NCBI RefSeq assembly: GCF_002951835.1
Contig: NZ_CP019448.1
Location: 434,001 to 498,000 of the forward strand
Reading direction: 5' to 3'
Length of the DNA stretch: 64,000 nt
From: Simonsiella muelleri ATCC 29453
Lineage (GTDB): Bacteria > Pseudomonadota > Gammaproteobacteria > Burkholderiales > Neisseriaceae
Positions 53,581 to 62,575 of this stretch are shown here, one piece after another; position 1 is the stretch's first letter, and each line of letters begins with the position of its first letter. The notes beneath the pieces are model-generated. The model saw only the letters and a list, made by a program, of their open reading frames with translations, made no database searches and had not been told where the DNA came from. A program made the position numbers and the translations under genes.

Positions 53581-53591
53581 GATTTGATTAT

Positions 53592-53909
53592 TTATTTTGC
53601 GCCGCCACAACCACCTTCGCTGGATTTGGTGGCTGCACCACAACTGGCTTCAGTTGTTTTACTTGGCGCTGCGCCACAACCTGCTTCGCCTGATTTGCCT
53701 GCTGCACCACAAGTGGCTTCGGCTGCTTTAGACGAGTTAGGCGCAAGGTTAACAGGCGCACCGCTGGCGGCTTTAGTGGCGTTTTGGCTACTTTGTACAG
53801 TGGTTTGCTTGGTTGATTTAGTGGCTGGTTTTTGCGCAGCTGCTTGATTGCACGCAGTTAATGACAATGACAACGCGCCTGCTAAAGCCACAATAGATTG
53901 CTTATTCAT
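53592..53909 (-). CDS. hvfA: Cys-repeat RiPP precursor with lipobox (HvfA-like)
   Basis: A 105-residue protein. Signal MNKQSIVALAGALSLSLTAC ends in a lipobox (LTAC, Cys20). A low-complexity linker (about 21-62) leads to a C-terminal core of four units with pattern E-(A/G)-x-C-G-(A/G)-A. The core cysteines are C67, C78, C90 and C101, each about 11-12 residues apart and each preceded by Lys-rich spacers. Cysteine-Gly repeats of type E-x-x-C-G next to DUF692 and DUF2063 genes match the substrates of the Haemophilus HvfABC metallophore route. The lipid anchor is the unusual point. The role is probably metal (copper or iron-type) binding or stress. Confidence 0.82.
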   Translation of the reverse strand: MNKQSIVALAGALSLSLTACNQAAAQKPATKSTKQTTVQSSQNATKAASGAPVNLAPNSSKAAEATCGAAGKSGEAGCGAAPSKTTEASCGAATKSSEGGCGGAK

Positions 53910-54161
53910 AGAAATTACCTCTGGTTGAAAATCAAAAATATAAACGAAAATCGCATCATAACAAATAAATTCACTGACCATCTTGTCAAATTGGTGCAAA
54001 TTATCATCAATTTGTTAAAAATTTTTTAGGTAGCCTGAAAATTCAGACAAAAAATAGCAAGTCTTTTATAATACGCCTCAATTTTTTAACTCTTATTCTT
54101 TTCAGGCAGCCTGAAAAATATCTTCAGGCTGCCTGAAAGTACAACGAAAGTAATTGAAAAT
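53910..54161. promoter_or_regulatory. Divergent control region between the RiPP cassette and obgE
   Basis: For the precursor (minus strand): a perfect -35 TTGACA (complement of 53984-53989) without a good -10 at 17 bp, which suggests activator-dependent or regulated use. Seven bp upstream lies an 18-bp inverted repeat CAAATT-ATCATC-AATTTG (53997-54014), a candidate operator that partly resembles a Fur-type site. For obgE (plus strand): TATAAT at 54067-54072 with a weak -35, then an inverted uptake-sequence pair (54100-54138) in the leader. Confidence 0.4.
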
Positions 54162-55313
54162 ATGAAATTTATTGACGAAGCCAAAATTGAAGTAGTCGGC
54201 GGTAAAGGCGGCAATGGCGCAGCCAGTTTCCGCCGTGAAAAATTCGTACCGCGTGGCGGGCCAGACGGTGGCGATGGCGGACGCGGTGGCAGCGTGTTTG
54301 CGGTTGCTGATGAAAATGTGAACACGTTGGTGGAATACCGTTTCGTGAAAAAATACCAAGCGAAAAACGGTGAAAAAGGACACGGCGCAGACCGCTATGG
54401 CGCAGGCGCAGACGATATTGAATTGCATATGCCAGTTGGCACGCTGATTCGCGATGTGGACACCGATGAAATTGTGGCGGATTTGACTTATCACGGACAG
54501 CGCGTATGCGTAGCACGTGGCGGCAAAGGCGGTCTGGGCAATATTCACTTCAAATCGTCCGTGAACCGTGCGCCTAAACAATCCACACCTGGAGAAGATG
54601 GTGAAGCGCGTACTTTGCAATTAGAACTGAAAGTATTGGCAGACGTGGGTTTGCTCGGCATGCCAAATGCAGGCAAATCCACGTTAATTCGTGCGGTGTC
54701 GGCAGCGCGTCCGAAAGTGGCAGATTATCCGTTTACCACTTTACACCCAAATTTAGGCGTGGTTCGCACAGACGAAAACAACAGTTTTGTCATGGCGGAT
54801 ATTCCCGGACTGATTGAAGGCGCGGCAGAGGGCGCGGGTTTGGGGCATCGCTTTTTGAAACATTTATCGCGTACAGGTTTATTGTTGCATGTGGTTGATT
54901 TAGCACCCTTTGATGAGACAACCGACACAGCTGGCGAAGCCTTGGCGATTATCCACGAATTGCGTAAATACGATGAAAATTTGTACGACAAACCGCGCTG
55001 GTTGGTGTTGAATAAATTGGATATGCTGGACGATGAAGAGGCTGAACAACGCGCCAATGATTTTTTGAACGCGATTGGTTGGGATTATCCTGCGCCTGAT
55101 GACCGTTTTGAATTTGACATGAATACGCCAAGATTATTTAAAATCAGTGCATTAACACACGAAGGCACGCAAGAATTGATTCAGCAAATCACGCGTTATT
55201 TAAACGAGAAAAAACGTTTGCAAGCCGAAGCTGATGCCATCGCTAAAGCACAAACGCAGCCCGAAATCACGGCTATTGTGCAAACCGATATGTCTGTTTT
55301 TAAAGCAGAATAA
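54162..55313 (+). CDS. obgE: Obg-family GTPase
   Basis: A 383-residue GTPase of ribosome assembly. The glycine-rich Obg fold at the start (KIEVVGGKGGNGAASFRREKFVPRGGPDGGDGGRGG) is followed by G1 GMPNAGKST, G3 DIPGLIEGAAEGAGLGHRFLKH and G4 NKLD. The C-terminal ~40 residues are charged and variable. It is normally placed after rplU-rpmA, but here it is separate. It overlaps the methyltransferase start by one base (TAATG). Confidence 0.96.
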   Translation: MKFIDEAKIEVVGGKGGNGAASFRREKFVPRGGPDGGDGGRGGSVFAVADENVNTLVEYRFVKKYQAKNGEKGHGADRYGAGADDIELHMPVGTLIRDVDTDEIVADLTYHGQRVCVARGGKGGLGNIHFKSSVNRAPKQSTPGEDGEARTLQLELKVLADVGLLGMPNAGKSTLIRAVSAARPKVADYPFTTLHPNLGVVRTDENNSFVMADIPGLIEGAAEGAGLGHRFLKHLSRTGLLLHVVDLAPFDETTDTAGEALAIIHELRKYDENLYDKPRWLVLNKLDMLDDEEAEQRANDFLNAIGWDYPAPDDRFEFDMNTPRLFKISALTHEGTQELIQQITRYLNEKKRLQAEADAIAKAQTQPEITAIVQTDMSVFKAE

Positions 55314-55885
55314 TGCAATTACAAGGCATTTTACCGTTTGCTCATTCATTGCTTTCAGGCTGCCTGAAAACAGGCGACATCGCCGTTGATGGCACAATGG
55401 GCAATGGCAACGACACACTTTTTCTTGCGCAACTCGTTGGCGAAACAGGCAAAGTGTATGCGTTTGACATTCAAGCTGCCGCGCTGCTGGCAACTGAACG
55501 GCGGTTACGTGAAGCTGATGTGTTGACGCGTGTTTCGTTGATTCAAGTGGGGCACGAAAATTTGGCACAATATGTTCCGCAGAATGTGGCGGCGGCGGTG
55601 TTCAATTTTGGCTATTTGCCGCGTGGCAACCACGCGATTACCACGCTGCCTGAAACCAGTTTACAGGCGATTCAATCAGCTTTAAATTTATTAAAAATCA
55701 ATGGATTGCTTGTTTTAGTAGTGTATCATGGACACGAAATGGGCAAATTGGAAAGCCACGCCATCAATCATTTTGTCGAGCAATTACCGCAAAATGCGTT
55801 TCGCGTATTGCGTTATGAATTTGTCAATCAAGCGAATTGTCCGCCGTATATTTTGGCAATTGAAAAATTAACTGTATTGTCATGA
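55313..55885 (+). CDS. Class I SAM methyltransferase, YtqB/MnmM-like
   Basis: A 190-residue Rossmann methyltransferase. The SAM loop AVDGTMGNGNDTLFLAQL is motif I, FDIQ motif II and AAVFNFGYLPRGNH the catalytic region, as in the rRNA_methylase-like family. Bacillus YtqB has recently been assigned as the tRNA methyltransferase MnmM; this link is by family. The start overlaps the obgE stop, so it is coupled. An uptake sequence in the N-terminus encodes LLSGCLKTGD. Confidence 0.85.
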   Translation: MQLQGILPFAHSLLSGCLKTGDIAVDGTMGNGNDTLFLAQLVGETGKVYAFDIQAAALLATERRLREADVLTRVSLIQVGHENLAQYVPQNVAAAVFNFGYLPRGNHAITTLPETSLQAIQSALNLLKINGLLVLVVYHGHEMGKLESHAINHFVEQLPQNAFRVLRYEFVNQANCPPYILAIEKLTVLS

Positions 55886-55944
55886 AGACAGCCTGAAAAA
55901 ATATAACATTGAAATTTTATGCCACTATAAATTTTCAGGCTGTC

Positions 55945-56112
55945 TTAGAACCTGTATTCACAGCCAAGAGCGATGTCTTTATTGTTCCATTTGGTAAGCC
56001 TGCTGCGTTGAATTTCATACCAATAGGGAAAATTGGTATGAAAAATTCGCCTGATATTCGCATCAAATGGGACAAAAATCCATTTCACGTTGACTATGAA
56101 GACAGGTTCTTA
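55945..56112. repeat. MITE-like repeat, family A, copy 2 (168 bp, most complete)
   Basis: Left end TTAGAACCTGTATTCACAGC and right end (complement) TAAGAACCTGTCTTCATAG form a roughly 22-bp imperfect inverted repeat. Inside is a second smaller inverted repeat (TTTCATACCAAT ... ATTGGTATGAAA, near 56017-56043). It shares flanking blocks with copies at 25771 and 63522. It separates the methyltransferase from rng. Confidence 0.75.
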
Positions 56113-56234
56113 TTTTGTTTACATAAGAAACGTTCTATAATCGCGCATTTTATTTGCCAGAATATTTTGCCGTATTCATTTTCAGGCAGCCTGAAAGCGA
56201 ATAGTGCAAAATATTTTGAAATTTTGAGAACCTT

Positions 56235-57731
56235 ATGATTCCCGATACCATTCCTTTGCCTAAAGACATCAAGCGTCCGCCAGAAACCGTGTTGGTGAAC
56301 ATCACGCCACAAGAAACGCGTGTAGCGATTTTAGAAGAAAACAATATTTGTGAATTGCATATCGAACGCAATTCAGGACACGGTTTTGTGGGAAATATTT
56401 ATTTGGGCGTGGTGCGGCGTGTTTTACCAGGTATGCAAAGCGCGTTTGTAGACATTGGTTTGGAACGCGCTGCATTCTTGCACATCGTTGATATGCTGGA
56501 ACAAAAACAAAATCCAGATGAAACGCAACGCATTGAACATATGCTGTTTGAAGGGCAAACGTTACTGGTGCAAGTCATCAAAGACCCAATTAACAGCAAA
56601 GGTGCGCGTTTGTCCACGCAAATTTCGTTGGCAGGACGATTTTTAGTACATTTGCCACAAGATGAACACATCGGCATCTCCCAACGTATTGAAAATGAAG
56701 AAGAACGCGATAGTTTGCGTGAACGACTCAACGCTCTGCTACCTGAAAATGCGTGTCATGGTTACATCATTCGCACCAGCGCAGAAACCGCCACCGACCA
56801 CGAATTGCAAGCCGATATTGATTATTTAACCAAAGTGTGGGAAAACATTCAAAAACAAGCCAAAACGTGTCTTCCTGAAAGTTTGTTATATCAAGATTTG
56901 CCATTGAGTTTGCGTATGTTGCGTGATATGTTTAATGACAATACGGTGCAAATTTTGGCAGATTCTAAATTGAATTACGAAAAAATGGCGCAATTTGCCC
57001 AACTTTATGTGCAAGGTGCGGCAGATAAATTACGATTATTCCAAGGCGAACGCCCATTATTTGAAACCTATGGCGTAGAAAGTGCTATTAATCAAGCACT
57101 TAAACCGCGTGTTAATTTGAATTTTGGCAGCTATTTGATTATTGAGTCCACTGAAGCCATGACCACAATTGACGTGAATACTGGCGGATTTGTCGGTTTG
57201 CGAAATTTTGATGAGACCATTTTCAAAACCAATTTAGAAGCGTGTTATGCGATTGCGCGTGAGTTGCGTTTACGGAATTTGGGGGGCATGATTCTGATTG
57301 ATTTCATAGACATGACGCTACCTGAACACCGTGAAGCCGTGTTGCAAGAGTTTGCCAAAGCCTTGAGTCTTGACCGCACACGCGTTACCCTCAATGGTTT
57401 TACCAGCTTGGGTTTGGTGGAATTGACGCGTAAACGAACGCGCGAAAATTTGAATCACGTTTTGTGTGAATTCTGTCCCGTATGCGAAGGGCGCGGCAGA
57501 CTGAAAACCGCGCAAACCGTCTGCTATGAAATTCAACGCGAAATTGTACGCGAAAGTCGGCGATTTGATGTCAAACAATTTAGGATTATCGCTTCGCAAC
57601 CTGTGATTGATTTATTTTTGGACGAAGAAGCGCAATCATTGGCGATGTTGATTGATTTTATTGGCAAACCCATTTCATTGGAAACCGATAGATATTATTC
57701 ACAAGAACAATATGATATTGTTTTGGTTTAA
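56235..57731 (+). CDS. rng: Ribonuclease G
   Basis: A 498-residue endoribonuclease that matures 16S rRNA 5' ends. An S1 RNA-binding domain is near 40-130 (GFVGNIYLGVVRRVLPGMQSAFVDIGLERAAFLH). The catalytic DNase I-like part shows TIDVNTGGFVG and LIDFIDM with the metal-binding Asp residues. The zinc-link CPVCEGRG is present, and the C-terminus is short as in RNase G rather than RNase E. Confidence 0.94.
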   Translation: MIPDTIPLPKDIKRPPETVLVNITPQETRVAILEENNICELHIERNSGHGFVGNIYLGVVRRVLPGMQSAFVDIGLERAAFLHIVDMLEQKQNPDETQRIEHMLFEGQTLLVQVIKDPINSKGARLSTQISLAGRFLVHLPQDEHIGISQRIENEEERDSLRERLNALLPENACHGYIIRTSAETATDHELQADIDYLTKVWENIQKQAKTCLPESLLYQDLPLSLRMLRDMFNDNTVQILADSKLNYEKMAQFAQLYVQGAADKLRLFQGERPLFETYGVESAINQALKPRVNLNFGSYLIIESTEAMTTIDVNTGGFVGLRNFDETIFKTNLEACYAIARELRLRNLGGMILIDFIDMTLPEHREAVLQEFAKALSLDRTRVTLNGFTSLGLVELTRKRTRENLNHVLCEFCPVCEGRGRLKTAQTVCYEIQREIVRESRRFDVKQFRIIASQPVIDLFLDEEAQSLAMLIDFIGKPISLETDRYYSQEQYDIVLV

Positions 57732-57768
57732 TTTTCAGGCAGCCTGAAAACTATTTTGGAGAAAATAT

Positions 57769-58125
57769 ATGTATTTTGTAGACAGAAGCGTGGTTGTATT
57801 AAAACCCACACAAGATTTTTTAGATTGGCTTAACCAAACCAATTCGGACGACATGCCCGATTTGACATTGAATCAAATTCGCAGTAATTGCACCACATTT
57901 TTGATTCCTCAATTTGATGAACCAGAACAAGCAGTTGCCTATATTAGTGAACGTTATCAAGCGATTTTTGACGCAGAATTATCGGGCTGGGTGGGCGATG
58001 ACAACGAATTGCCACCGAATCGGGATTTTGAAATGTTTATGAATTTCTTTGAATTGGAAGTTCATGACACGGTGTTGGATTTGGAAGAAGTGGATTTACA
58101 TAATTCGCGCGTGGTTGGCGAATAA
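57769..58125 (+). CDS. Conserved hypothetical acidic protein
   Basis: A 118-residue soluble, strongly acidic protein (about 25 Asp/Glu) starting MYFVDRSVVVLKPTQDFLDWL. It is not recognised by function. The gene ends overlapping the next start by one base (TAATG), so it is coupled to the YgfX-like membrane protein. A GGAG site lies before the start. Downstream of rng on the same strand, with an uptake sequence between. Confidence 0.7.
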   Translation: MYFVDRSVVVLKPTQDFLDWLNQTNSDDMPDLTLNQIRSNCTTFLIPQFDEPEQAVAYISERYQAIFDAELSGWVGDDNELPPNRDFEMFMNFFELEVHDTVLDLEEVDLHNSRVVGE

Positions 58126-58532
58126 TGCTGAATGATTTTCAGGTAGCCTTTCGTGCTTCTAAAATACGAAAGGCTTTGATTTTATGTTTATTTTTAATCA
58201 GTTCGTGGAGCGTTTGGGTGTATTTTTTTGGGACAACGCGTTGGTGTTTGCTGACTGGTGTATTGGCAGCGGTGGCGTGGTCGTGGCGCGAACCGAACAC
58301 AGTACAATATTTGCGAATTGACGATGAATTTCAAGCATGGATTTTACTGAACAATCAATCAGATTGGCATCAAGCACAATTGCTTTCAGGCAGCCTAATT
58401 CACCGTTGGGGCTGTTTTTTGCAATGGCAAGTTGATGAGCGCGTGATGTGGCAAGTGGTGTTGCCTGATATGTTGGATTCGGAAACGTTTCGCCGTTTGC
58501 GTGTGTGGGCGATGTTTGGACAAAAAGTGTGA
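58125..58532 (+). CDS. YgfX-like membrane protein
   Basis: A 135-residue protein with two close N-terminal helices (about 16-34 and 38-54). A soluble tail follows: YLRIDDEFQAWILLNNQSDWHQAQLLSGSLIHRWGCFLQW and the C-terminal VVLPDMLDSETFRRLRVWAMFG. The layout and the LPD-x-L-x-x-x-x-FRRLRV ending resemble YgfX (CptA), usually found with SdhE in enterics. Here sdhE is elsewhere (2433). Similarity is by eye. Confidence 0.6.
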   Translation: MLNDFQVAFRASKIRKALILCLFLISSWSVWVYFFGTTRWCLLTGVLAAVAWSWREPNTVQYLRIDDEFQAWILLNNQSDWHQAQLLSGSLIHRWGCFLQWQVDERVMWQVVLPDMLDSETFRRLRVWAMFGQKV

Positions 58533-58623
58533 TTTTCAGACATCAGGCGATGACTCGCCACCACGCGTTTTGCTTTTTCAAGCTGCCTGAAACAGCGAAC
58601 GCCCCTTATTCAGACTGAAATTT

Positions 58624-59331
58624 TTATTTGCCTTTTTTCAAATATTTCTCTAACCAAACAATAGCTTGTTTTGCACATTCTTGTTCGGCAGTGCGGCGAC
58701 TGGAGGCTTGTGCGTAAAAAATTTTACCTAACTCACCCAAATCACAAGACACATCAAAAATTGCATCGTTGCCTTCACCAGTTTGTTTGTCAATGCGGTA
58801 TTTGGGCAACGTTAATTTTTGTCCCTGCAACAATTCTTGCAACGAGGTTTTGGCATCTTTGGCGGACTGACTTGTATCTAATTCTTTGATTTTTTGAGAA
58901 AATATCTTTCTAATAATTTTTTCGGATGTGGCAAAATCTGAATCCAAACTGATGGCAGCAAACAACGCTTCCAATGCATCAGCCAAAATAGATGCACGGT
59001 CGTGTCCACCGCTTTTCAGTTCCCCCACACCCAAAAAGAGCGCATCACCGATGTGTAATTGGCGCGCAATGTCAGCAAGCGTGGCTTCTTTCACCAGTTG
59101 AGCGCGAAGTGGCGATAGGCGACCTTCGGGCAATTTCGGAAACGCTTCATACAACATTTTTGCCACCACATAATTCAAAATACTGTCGCCAATAAATTCC
59201 AATCGTTCATAATTTTGCGAACTGTAACTGCGATGGGTTAAGGCTTGTTGAATGAGATTGGGGTTTTTAAATAAGAAATTGATTTCTTGTTGCAATTTTT
59301 GTTGTGCAACTTGTCGTGGCGTGGATTTCAT
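58624..59331 (-). CDS. rnc: Ribonuclease III
   Basis: A 235-residue dsRNA endonuclease. The signature ERLEFIGDSILNYVVA (with catalytic Glu and Asp) is near residue 42. LPEGRLSPLRAQLV, ILADALEALFAAISLD and a C-terminal double-stranded RNA-binding domain (DAKTSLQELLQGQKLTLPKY...GKIFYAQASSRRTAEQECAKQAIVWL) complete the family pattern. lepB and era, its usual neighbours, are absent. An isolated IS-end motif lies upstream near 59390. Confidence 0.95.
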   Translation of the reverse strand: MKSTPRQVAQQKLQQEINFLFKNPNLIQQALTHRSYSSQNYERLEFIGDSILNYVVAKMLYEAFPKLPEGRLSPLRAQLVKEATLADIARQLHIGDALFLGVGELKSGGHDRASILADALEALFAAISLDSDFATSEKIIRKIFSQKIKELDTSQSAKDAKTSLQELLQGQKLTLPKYRIDKQTGEGNDAIFDVSCDLGELGKIFYAQASSRRTAEQECAKQAIVWLEKYLKKGK

Positions 59332-59460
59332 AATATATGGAATTGAATGAAAATAAAATAATAATTTGATTTTTCAGGCAAAAACCTTTGCAACATAATA
59401 AAAATGTATTCATTTGATTTTTATATCATATCCTAAGGCTGCCTGAAATCAAACGAACAT
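59332..59460. other. Gap between rnc and the esterase autotransporter
   Basis: A/T-rich 130 bp holding AAACCTTTGCAA (about 59389-59400), a weak copy of the family-C IS-end motif, and a decayed uptake sequence at about 59434-59447 just beyond the autotransporter stop. Confidence 0.4.
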
Positions 59461-61260
59461 TTAGAATGTGTGTGTTACGCCCATATACAAATTCATGCCT
59501 TTGGTTTTGTTGCTGCCACGATAACCCGACACACCTACATTCAAATTGCCACCTGCAAACACTTGTTTCACACCCAAGCTGGCACTGGTTAAGTTGCGTC
59601 CCACTTTGTCCGCAGGCACATCAAACACCAACAGTGGCATCGTACTCAATCGCGCCGACACATTTTTTTCAGGCTTCAAAAAATTGTGGCTAAAATTCAG
59701 GCTGCCTGAAAACGAAGTGTTAGGCAAAAAACGCCATTCTGCATTCACACCCACTTCACCATTTACGGATTCGCGTTTGATTTTACTGAATAACATCGCA
59801 GTAGAAAGTGATGATTGATCTTCGCTCAATTGTTCGATTTGTAGGCGTTGCGCGTTTGCGCCCAAATACGGTTCAAATGCCAATTTGTCGTTCAAAGCAG
59901 AAAAACGATAACCGCCACGTACCCCTACACTCATGCGGTAGCCATCGGCATTGGCTTGATGACGGCGTGTGGCGGTACCCAATTTCACGGTACGCGATGT
60001 GTCTAATTTTAAATGCTCATAACCAAATTGTGCGTTCACACGCGCTTTACCAAAATTTTGGCGATGAAACACACCTCCCCCGACGCTTTGTACTTCGTGG
60101 CTGCCTGCATCATTGTCCCAATTGTGTTTTTGTACGCCACCTTCTACATACACACCCGTGTGCCCATTACCATGACTAAAACTTGTTCCCAATGACAAAG
60201 TCGGCAAACTTTCGCCATCGCTGACCAAATTGTTGTATCTATGTGTGGTGCTATCTACCCAAAATCCATGTTCATTTTCAGGCAGCGTGTTCATTTTACG
60301 ATATAAATCATTTTGTTTTTGCACACTTTGTTGCGCCAAACCGTCAACCACACGCCCAATTTGCGTGGGGGCTTCCAAAACCGAAATAGCATGATCACCA
60401 ATCAACGCATGACCGCCACCCGATGGGTGCAAGCTGTCGGCGAAAAAATAGGTTTTATTGGCATTTTCTGTGGTTAATGTATTGGTGTTACACAATAAAG
60501 CGTTGCTGGTGGTGCAGGCTGCCTGATGGATATTATCAAAACCATACTGACTGGGATTCGCTGCGACTTCCTGCATCAATGTAAACATATTGATGGGAAT
60601 CACATTAGCATGAGATTGTGTTAATTCCGTGTATAATAAAGTGTTGTAACCTGCGGTGGCGGTGGTGGCGACTTTTTGTGCGGTGGCACCTTTCGCGACC
60701 ATTGCTGGCGACAAACCCACATCAGGCACATTCGGCACAATAATATAATTTGCACCCGCATCGGCTAATTGGCTAATGGCAGTAGCGGTTTGTTTGGCGG
60801 CGGTGGTTAATAATGCGGTGGCGTTAGCTGGGTCGGCTTGAGCGGCAAGCAAATTATTCGCGCCAGAAGTCATGCCATACAACGCATTACCATCGGCTTG
60901 ACCATTATGTTTTTTGAGGTAGTTAGCGACTTGAGTTTGCGTAGAAAGAACAGGCACGTTACCCAATGCAGCGTTAGTGGTATCCGTACCAGCCAATGCG
61001 CCACTCACTGCGTAATTCGTGCCATTTTGGCTAACGGATTTGGCTGACGTACCATAATGTTCCGCCACATTTTCTGACCAAACTTTGTCGGGATTGGTGG
61101 TAAATTTACCAGATGGATTGGCAATTCGTGTGGTGGCAGCGGCAAAATAACCGCTATCGGTTTGGCTGTCGCCAAAAAAATAACTTTCACTGAATGTGTT
61201 GTTTGCATGAACGTGTGCGCTGCTCACGGCTAATGCAATTAGAGTTAAACGTGTTTTCAT
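59461..61260 (-). CDS. GDSL-type esterase autotransporter
   Basis: A 599-residue exported protein. The signal peptide MKTRLTLIALAVSSAHVHA is followed by a GDSL/SGNH hydrolase passenger (about 20-290): block I FFGDSQTDSGYF (Ser in GDSQ), NYAVSGA (Gly block), GANN, and block V DSLHPSGGGHALIGDH with Asp and His. A C-terminal type Va beta-barrel (about 335-599) ends in GVTHTF with terminal Phe. It is like Pseudomonas EstA and Neisseria/Moraxella esterase autotransporters. It probably displays lipase/esterase activity at the cell surface. An uptake sequence in the barrel encodes SGSLNFS. Confidence 0.9.
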   Translation of the reverse strand: MKTRLTLIALAVSSAHVHANNTFSESYFFGDSQTDSGYFAAATTRIANPSGKFTTNPDKVWSENVAEHYGTSAKSVSQNGTNYAVSGALAGTDTTNAALGNVPVLSTQTQVANYLKKHNGQADGNALYGMTSGANNLLAAQADPANATALLTTAAKQTATAISQLADAGANYIIVPNVPDVGLSPAMVAKGATAQKVATTATAGYNTLLYTELTQSHANVIPINMFTLMQEVAANPSQYGFDNIHQAACTTSNALLCNTNTLTTENANKTYFFADSLHPSGGGHALIGDHAISVLEAPTQIGRVVDGLAQQSVQKQNDLYRKMNTLPENEHGFWVDSTTHRYNNLVSDGESLPTLSLGTSFSHGNGHTGVYVEGGVQKHNWDNDAGSHEVQSVGGGVFHRQNFGKARVNAQFGYEHLKLDTSRTVKLGTATRRHQANADGYRMSVGVRGGYRFSALNDKLAFEPYLGANAQRLQIEQLSEDQSSLSTAMLFSKIKRESVNGEVGVNAEWRFLPNTSFSGSLNFSHNFLKPEKNVSARLSTMPLLVFDVPADKVGRNLTSASLGVKQVFAGGNLNVGVSGYRGSNKTKGMNLYMGVTHTF

Positions 61261-61440
61261 ATTGTGTAAAAAAATGGAAAAGAATATGATGGTTTATTCT
61301 AACCTGAAATGCGTTTTTTATCTAATTGATTAATTCTTTATCATGCCAACTAAATGAAAAGTGTCTGATTTTTGAAATGATATGATGAAATAATTTTTCA
61401 GGCAGCCTGAAACCTTTGCAAAATCTCATCTTTAGTGCAT
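61261..61440. other. Upstream region of the esterase gene with IS-end motif
   Basis: A/T-rich leader region of the autotransporter. An uptake sequence (61397-61412) runs straight into AAACCTTTGCAAAATCTC (61410-61427), the family-C IS end. No clear promoter is called. Confidence 0.4.
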
Positions 61441-61599
61441 TTAAGTCTCAAATGCTTTTTTGTCATGAATATTGGCTGCATGAACCACAACATAACAACA
61501 GATTACCCAACGTATCAACAACCATATGTCGCTTACGACCTTTGATTTTTTACCCTCATCAAAACCCTTATCATGTGCAGCAGAAGCTGTCTTGATACT
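61441..61599 (-). pseudogene. Decayed transposase fragment (IS5-like)
   Basis: On the minus strand, pieces of one DDE transposase lie in shifted frames: SIKTASAAHDKGFDEGKK, then KGRKRHMVVDTLGNLL one frame over, then VVVHAANIHDKKAFE after a second shift and a stop. The GKK-x-KGRKRH-VVDTLG-HAANIHD series is typical of an IS5-type transposase core. The IS-end motif at 61410 probably marks its terminus. It abuts the rph stop. Non-functional. Confidence 0.8.
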
Positions 61600-61635
61600 T
61601 TTTTGTGAATACAGTTTCTTAATTTCTTTGTCATA

Positions 61636-62361
61636 TTAGATAGTGCGCAACGCTTTTTGCTGCAACTGTGCCAATTGCGTAATCCCTTTTTGTCCCAACG
61701 CAATCAATGTTTGCAATTCCGCTAAACTAAATGCTGCACCTTCTGCTGTTCCTTGAATTTCAATGATTTTATCTGCATTCAACATCACTAAATTCACATC
61801 GCTGTCGCAGTTAGAATCTTCGGGATAATCCAAATCCAAAAGCGGTACACCACCCACTACGCCCACAGAGACTGCCGCTACACTACCAATTAATGGTGTT
61901 TCAGGCAGCCTGCCATCATTTAACATTTTTTGAATGGCCATTTTCAATGCCACAAATGCGCCTGTAATACTGGTCGTGCGTGTGCCACCATCGGCTTGAA
62001 TCACATCACAATCAATCAAAATTTGACGTTCGCCTAATTTTTTCATGTCCACGCAAGCGCGTAAACTTCTGCCGATAAGGCGTTGAATTTCTTGGGTGCG
62101 TCCTGATTGTTTGCCTGATGCGGCTTCGCGTTTCATGCGAGATTGGGTGGATGCAGGCAACATTCCGTATTCGGCGGTTACCCAACCTTCACCTTTTCCG
62201 CGTAAAAAAGAAGGGACGTTTTGGTCAATGGTGGCGGTGCAAATGACTTTGGTGTTACCGCAACTAATTAATACAGAACCGTCTGCATGTGGCAGAAAAT
62301 TGGGTTGAATTGTTATCTCACGCAATTCGTTAGCGGCGCGTGTGGTGCGTTGATAGTTCAT
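61636..62361 (-). CDS. rph: Ribonuclease PH
   Basis: A 241-residue phosphorolytic 3'-exonuclease for tRNA 3'-end maturation. Conserved blocks: VLISCGNTKVICTATID, GWVTAEYGMLPASTQSRMKREAASGKQSGRTQEIQRLIGRSLRACVDMKKLGERQILIDCDVIQADGGTRTTSITGA and LDYPEDSNCDSDVNLVML. ATG 62361 is taken because GGAG lies 6 bases upstream; 62373 would add four residues. An uptake sequence near 61898 encodes GRLPETP. Confidence 0.96.
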   Translation of the reverse strand: MNYQRTTRAANELREITIQPNFLPHADGSVLISCGNTKVICTATIDQNVPSFLRGKGEGWVTAEYGMLPASTQSRMKREAASGKQSGRTQEIQRLIGRSLRACVDMKKLGERQILIDCDVIQADGGTRTTSITGAFVALKMAIQKMLNDGRLPETPLIGSVAAVSVGVVGGVPLLDLDYPEDSNCDSDVNLVMLNADKIIEIQGTAEGAAFSLAELQTLIALGQKGITQLAQLQQKALRTI

Positions 62362-62575
62362 GGGTTGCTCCATTCAAAAATAACTTGAATTATATCATTC
62401 TCTAATGATTAAAAATATTTTCATATTATCTGTGCCATCGCTTTTAATGATTTCAGGCTGCCTGAAAATATTTGGTTTGTTTGATTCAAAATTGCACTGG
62501 TTTAGATTTCGCTGAAAATCATTTTTATACATTCATCTCGTGCTAAAATAATGCTTTTTCGTTCGTGATTGGATT

